A stretch of DNA of 64,000 nucleotides. It comes from an uncultured Lachnospiraceae bacterium (GTDB lineage Bacteria > Bacillota > Clostridia > Lachnospirales > Lachnospiraceae). The stretch spans positions 1 to 64,000 of the forward strand of contig CAMNTM010000011.1 of the NCBI GenBank assembly GCA_946558465.1, read 5' to 3'. A program made the position numbers and the translations under genes. Shown piece by piece: positions 60,912 through 64,000 of the stretch. Numbering within the stretch: position 1 is the first letter of the stretch; each line of letters starts with the position of its first letter. The notes beneath the pieces were generated by a model. The model ran no database searches, was not told the DNA's origin, and saw only the letters and a program-made list of their open reading frames with translations.

Positions 60912-61025
60912 CCGCGATCAGCGGACAAAGCAGGATGGCATGAGCAGACGATTCATGCCTGCATGAGATCGCCGGGTCAGGACAGCCTGTGAAGGCGCAG
61001 CGCGCCGGGTTGAACGTCAGTTCAA
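60912..61025 (+). other. Hairpin-dense spacer between NifU-like and GGGtGRT genes
   Basis: Five consecutive short inverted repeats follow the stop codon: CCGC/GCGG (60912-60924), GGCATGA/TCATGCC (60937-60959), CAGG/CCTG (60978-60989), GGCGC/GCGCC (60994-61006) and TTGAAC/GTTCAA (61010-61025). The block is GC-rich, while the next 170 bases are very AT-rich and contain TATAAT (61155-61160). It could be a structured RNA, a processing site or a repeat element. Confidence 0.45.
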
Positions 61026-61200
61026 TCTGTGTCCGTAGAAGCAGAAAGTATATTAAGGTATGTTAAATATACTGCTATACGGTAATATTTAGTATTATTA
61101 TTTTAGTACTGCTGTCTTGATATAACTATATAATTCAAAGTTAGATATATTAGATATAATAAACGTTACATAGTCACAATAAAAACAGGAGGACAAATAA

Positions 61201-62199
61201 ATGGCTTTATTTGAATCATATGAAAGAAGAATTGATAAAATTAATGAAGTTTTAGGAAGCTACGGCATAGCTTCTATTGAAGAAGCGGAAAAGATTACAA
61301 AAGATGCCGGGCTTGATGTATACAGCCAGGTAAAGGGGATTCAGCCGATTTGTTTTGAAAATGCATGCTGGGCATATACGGTAGGTGCGGCAATTGCAAT
61401 CAAAAAAGGCTGTAAGACTGCGGCTGACGCGGCGGCGGCAATCGGAGAAGGACTTCAGGCATTTTGTATTCCGGGTTCTGTCGCGGACCAGAGAAAAGTA
61501 GGTTTAGGACACGGCAATCTTGGTAAGATGCTGCTTGAGGAAGATACAGACTGCTTTGCGTTCCTTGCAGGACATGAATCTTTTGCAGCAGCAGAAGGCG
61601 CTATCGGCATTGCGGAGAAGGCAAATAAGGTGCGTAAAAAACCACTTCGTGTTATCCTGAACGGACTTGGAAAGGATGCTGCAAAGATTATTTCAAGAAT
61701 TAACGGGTTTACATATGTTGAAACAGATTATGACTATTTTACGGGCGAGTTAAAAGAGGTTCAGAGGATTGCATATTCCGACGGGCTCCGCTCCAAAGTA
61801 AACTGCTACGGTGCAAATGATGTGCGCGAGGGTGTTGCTATTATGCATAAGGAAGGGGTAGATGTATCTATTACAGGTAACTCTACGAATCCGACACGTT
61901 TCCAGCATCCGGTTGCAGGCACATATAAGAAGGAATGTATCGAGCAGGGTAAGAAATACTTTTCTGTAGCATCAGGGGGCGGTACAGGACGTACGCTTCA
62001 TCCGGACAATATGGCTGCAGGACCGGCTTCCTATGGTATGACGGATACATTGGGACGTATGCATTCTGACGCTCAGTTTGCAGGTTCGTCTTCCGTACCG
62101 GCTCACGTTGAGATGATGGGTCTTATCGGTGCAGGAAATAACCCGATGGTAGGTATGACGGTAGCAGTAGCAGTTTCCATCGAGGAAGCTATGGCTTAG
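61201..62199 (+). CDS. GGGtGRT-family protein, function unknown
   Basis: 332 residues with the namesake motif GGGTGRT at 259-265. Other clear features are the glycine-rich GLGHGNLGKMLLEE (101-114), LAGHESFAAAEGAIG (122-136), a VILNGLGKDAAKII segment (151-164) with a nucleotide-binding look, and STNPTRFQHPVAGTYKKE. Seven cysteines are present. There is no signal peptide or membrane helix, so it should be cytoplasmic. AACAGGAGGACAAATAA precedes the ATG. It is co-directional with the NifU-like gene. A terminator follows. I know the family name but no established reaction. Confidence 0.8.
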   Translation: MALFESYERRIDKINEVLGSYGIASIEEAEKITKDAGLDVYSQVKGIQPICFENACWAYTVGAAIAIKKGCKTAADAAAAIGEGLQAFCIPGSVADQRKVGLGHGNLGKMLLEEDTDCFAFLAGHESFAAAEGAIGIAEKANKVRKKPLRVILNGLGKDAAKIISRINGFTYVETDYDYFTGELKEVQRIAYSDGLRSKVNCYGANDVREGVAIMHKEGVDVSITGNSTNPTRFQHPVAGTYKKECIEQGKKYFSVASGGGTGRTLHPDNMAAGPASYGMTDTLGRMHSDAQFAGSSSVPAHVEMMGLIGAGNNPMVGMTVAVAVSIEEAMA

Positions 62200-62283
62200 A
62201 AACAGGGTTGTTTTGACTGGCAGGTTAGAAAAATTTCTGTAATCGCAGTGAGTATTGATTTAGCTGTAAGGATAGGGAAGAAT

Positions 62284-62324
62284 AAAAAGAGTTATGATGT
62301 CAGTAAGACACTGTAGCTCTTTTT
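62284..62324 (+). terminator. Terminator after the GGGtGRT gene
   Basis: AAAAAGAGTTA (62284-62294) pairs with TAGCTCTTTTT (62314-62324), one wobble; the right arm gives the T-run. Confidence 0.75.
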
Positions 62325-62351
62325 GCTTTCTGTGACGGGGGGTGTACACGA

Positions 62352-62939
62352 ATGAATTTAGAAGAACAAAAGGCATTTATTTTGAGTGGAAAGGTATATA
62401 ATGATTTGTCTTTGGAGCTTATAAAAGCACGAGAGAAAACCGTGTTCTTAACAAATGAATATAATGCAAGCTTCGGCAGACCGGCAGAGGAAAGGGAAGC
62501 CATTTTGGGCAGGCTTCTTAAATCTATCGGAAAGGGAGTTCATTTTGAGCCGGTCTTTCGCTGTGAATTTGGATATAATATTTCTATCGGTAATAATTTT
62601 TATGCCAATTTTGATTGTATTATGCTGGATGGCGGCGGAATCCAGATTGGAGATAATGTCCTTTTTGGGCCAAGAGTAGGAATCTATACCTCGAATCATG
62701 CAATAGATGCATGGGAGCGTATTCATGGCGCCTGTTATGCAAAACCTGTGAAGATCGAGGATAATGTGTGGGTCGGAGCAGGTGTTCATATTAATCAAGG
62801 GGTTGTGATTGGAGAGAATTCGATTATCGGTTCCGGCAGTGTTGTAACAAAGAATATTCCGTCAAATGTGATAGCGGCAGGCGTTCCATGCAGAATTATA
62901 CGCGAGATTACAGAGAATGACAAAACAGGATATTTATAA
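62352..62939 (+). CDS. Sugar O-acetyltransferase (Maa/NodL type)
   Basis: 195 residues. A short N-terminal helical region (maltose acetyltransferase-type) is followed by left-handed beta-helix hexapeptide repeats. The catalytic His is in SNHAIDA, with the FGPRVGIYT and DNVWVGAGVHINQGVVIG segments before the final AAGVPCRII. Enzymes of this type transfer acetyl from acetyl-CoA to sugars such as maltose, glucose or galactosides. The natural substrate is not evident from the neighbours. GGGGGGTGTACACGA lies upstream of the ATG. Confidence 0.9.
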   Translation: MNLEEQKAFILSGKVYNDLSLELIKAREKTVFLTNEYNASFGRPAEEREAILGRLLKSIGKGVHFEPVFRCEFGYNISIGNNFYANFDCIMLDGGGIQIGDNVLFGPRVGIYTSNHAIDAWERIHGACYAKPVKIEDNVWVGAGVHINQGVVIGENSIIGSGSVVTKNIPSNVIAAGVPCRIIREITENDKTGYL

Positions 62940-62954
62940 ATCTTTTTTAAAGTA

Positions 62955-63005
62955 GTGTCTCGTCCATTTTCTATCAGATATTTTGATGGAAAATGAACGA
63001 GGCAC
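62955..63005. terminator. Long hairpin between convergent acetyltransferase and Spo0A-like genes
   Basis: A 17-position stem pairs 62955-62971 with 62989-63005, with one wobble and one mismatch, and the loop can pair further (ATCA/TGAT). Neither side has a good T-run. The position between convergent genes suggests a bidirectional terminator. Confidence 0.5.
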
Positions 63006-63009
63006 CATA

Positions 63010-63333
63010 TTAATGTGTAATTAGGTAATGGTAGAGAATATCGATAAATTCCCCATTTGTGGGTCTCTGGGTCAGGCAGTAACCGGATAGTTCATTAAGA
63101 AATTCCCGGTTTCCTTTATCCCAACATACGGATACCACTGTTCTGAGGCAATGATCTACACTGTCACGGCTGACGCCGAAATGAAGGGCTATATCCGTAT
63201 ACAAATGTTTGTATACAGACAGCAGATAATCCTCATTCTGCATGCACAGTGTCAATGCATAGCAGAGATAATGGAAACCCTGATAGGTAGAACGAATGCC
63301 AAGGCTGAATACCAGCTGCCTAATTTTCTCCAT
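63010..63333 (-). CDS. Stand-alone Spo0A C-terminal DNA-binding domain protein
   Basis: 107 residues that correspond to the Spo0A sigma-interacting and DNA-binding domain only. The pattern LGIRSTYQGFHYLCYAL, LYTDIALHFGVSRDSVDHCLRTVV and the RPTNGEFIDIL end match Spo0A helix by helix (the last corresponds to KPTNSEFI). There is no receiver domain, and the start has AAGGAGGGAAAGC upstream, so it is not a truncated gene at the window edge. Several recognition-helix positions differ from Spo0A. It may bind related DNA without phosphorylation control, or act as a competitor. Confidence 0.8.
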   Translation of the reverse strand: MEKIRQLVFSLGIRSTYQGFHYLCYALTLCMQNEDYLLSVYKHLYTDIALHFGVSRDSVDHCLRTVVSVCWDKGNREFLNELSGYCLTQRPTNGEFIDILYHYLITH

Positions 63334-63544
63334 GCTTTCCCTCCTTTACATATATGATAAATATTGGAACAAAAATTATTGTAAGCTATTGGAGAGAAAA
63401 ATGGTAAAGAATGGAAAAAAATAGAGAAAAATATATAAAAAAAGACATTCTAACAAAATAGACAAAAGGACAAGAAGCGATGATTAAGGATAGAAAATTG
63501 ACGGCAAATCATATATAATATCCTGTAGAAGGGAGGGGATATCT

Positions 63545-64000
63545 GTGGATTATGAAGGTCAGATCTGCCGTGCGCCGATGGAGCGGGCATCCTTTATGCT
63601 GCCTGTTGCAGTGGGCTGCTCTTATAATCAGTGTAAATTCTGTACGTTGTTTAAGCATTTGAAATACAGGGAGCTTCCTGTCTGGCAGGTGGAGGATGAA
63701 CTTAAGCGTGTGAAAAATATGGGCGGCTGTCCGAAGAAAATTTTTCTTGGCGATGGTAATGCCTTTGGACTTAAGACTTCAAGGCTTTTGGAGATTCTGG
63801 AACTAATAAGGCAGTATTTTCCGGAATTTGAGATGGTAAATATGGATGCCACTGTTACGAATATCCGCATGAAGAGTGATAAGGAGCTGCGTATGCTGTA
63901 TGATGCAGGTGTGAGGCATCTATATCTGGGAATCGAGAGCGGACTTGATGATGTTCTTACATTCATGTGTAAGGATCACAATCTTGCGGAGGTATATGAA
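63545..64000 (+). CDS. Radical SAM protein, 5' part (runs off the window)
   Basis: 152 codons from a GTG at 63545, with GGGAGGGG seven bases upstream, open to the window end. The cluster motif reads CSYNQCKFC, the C-x4-C-x2-C spacing seen in a subgroup of radical SAM proteins with a GCSxNxCxFC signature. The FLGDGNAFGLKT and DATVTNIRMKS segments and LYLGIESGLDDVL continue the radical SAM barrel. The function cannot be assigned from this half. It is divergent from the Spo0A-like gene. Confidence 0.85.
   Translation, partial: MDYEGQICRAPMERASFMLPVAVGCSYNQCKFCTLFKHLKYRELPVWQVEDELKRVKNMGGCPKKIFLGDGNAFGLKTSRLLEILELIRQYFPEFEMVNMDATVTNIRMKSDKELRMLYDAGVRHLYLGIESGLDDVLTFMCKDHNLAEVYE

Noticed and set aside
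63498-63519. TTGACG followed by TATAAT before the radical SAM gene
   Set aside because: The spacer is only ten bases, too short for a sigma A promoter.

Overview
The window is a chromosomal segment of a spore-forming, anaerobic Clostridia bacterium, most likely a gut Lachnospiraceae. The evidence is spoIVA, a dense low-to-mid GC gene layout with strong GGAGG ribosome sites, a dgt-dnaG-rpoD-trmK-nif3 run, a type A RNase P RNA and a GGGtGRT-family protein. I cannot name the species. About 60 protein genes and one RNA gene can be supported. I saw no tRNA, rRNA, insertion sequence or CRISPR array.

Layout. Positions 1-2000 form an AT-rich accessory stretch: a zinc-ribbon membrane protein, a divergent phage-type repressor/Cro pair with shared operators, degraded sequence, and a 31-residue membrane peptide. 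Positions 2000-4800 hold a GNAT acetyltransferase, a membrane-tethered XRE regulator and a MATE exporter. Positions 4870-13700 are a core information-processing cluster: polyphosphate:AMP phosphotransferase, dGTPase, primase, sigma A, TrmK, Nif3-like protein and a TGS-domain nucleoside kinase. At 13770-19600 a two-component system diverges from a CsbB-like glycosyltransferase and YfhO pair that probably glycosylates a cell-wall polymer. Positions 19760-27700 carry aroC, an L,D-transpeptidase, tgt-yajC, feoAB and deoD.

Positions 27700-34700 form an amino-acid block (leuB-ilvD-ilvB, then serC-serA). Next come a secreted polysaccharide deacetylase, a divergent PRPP synthetase, and a DUF512-der-plsY-gpsA-spoIVA run (37600-43700) linking radical-SAM chemistry, ribosome assembly, phospholipid synthesis and spore coat formation. 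Positions 43800-51600 carry aroD, a MogA-like protein, a metallo-hydrolase, rnhA, rnpB, pyrBI, a CmpB-like membrane protein, pheA, and DUF815 with a small unknown protein. Positions 51600-58400 hold rqcH divergent from yicC-gmk-rpoZ-rimO-pgsA-cinA.

The last 6 kb is the least understood part: a GNAT acetyltransferase fused through a membrane helix to an extracellular DUF3298-like domain, a NifU-like scaffold paired with a GGGtGRT protein across a hairpin-rich spacer, a sugar O-acetyltransferase, a stand-alone Spo0A DNA-binding domain with no receiver, and the start of a radical SAM gene that runs off the window. The most interesting candidates are the NifU-like/GGGtGRT module, the receiver-less Spo0A domain, the acetyltransferase/ectodomain fusion, and a hairpin ahead of spoIVA that could hide its ribosome site in every transcript except the sporulation-specific one.
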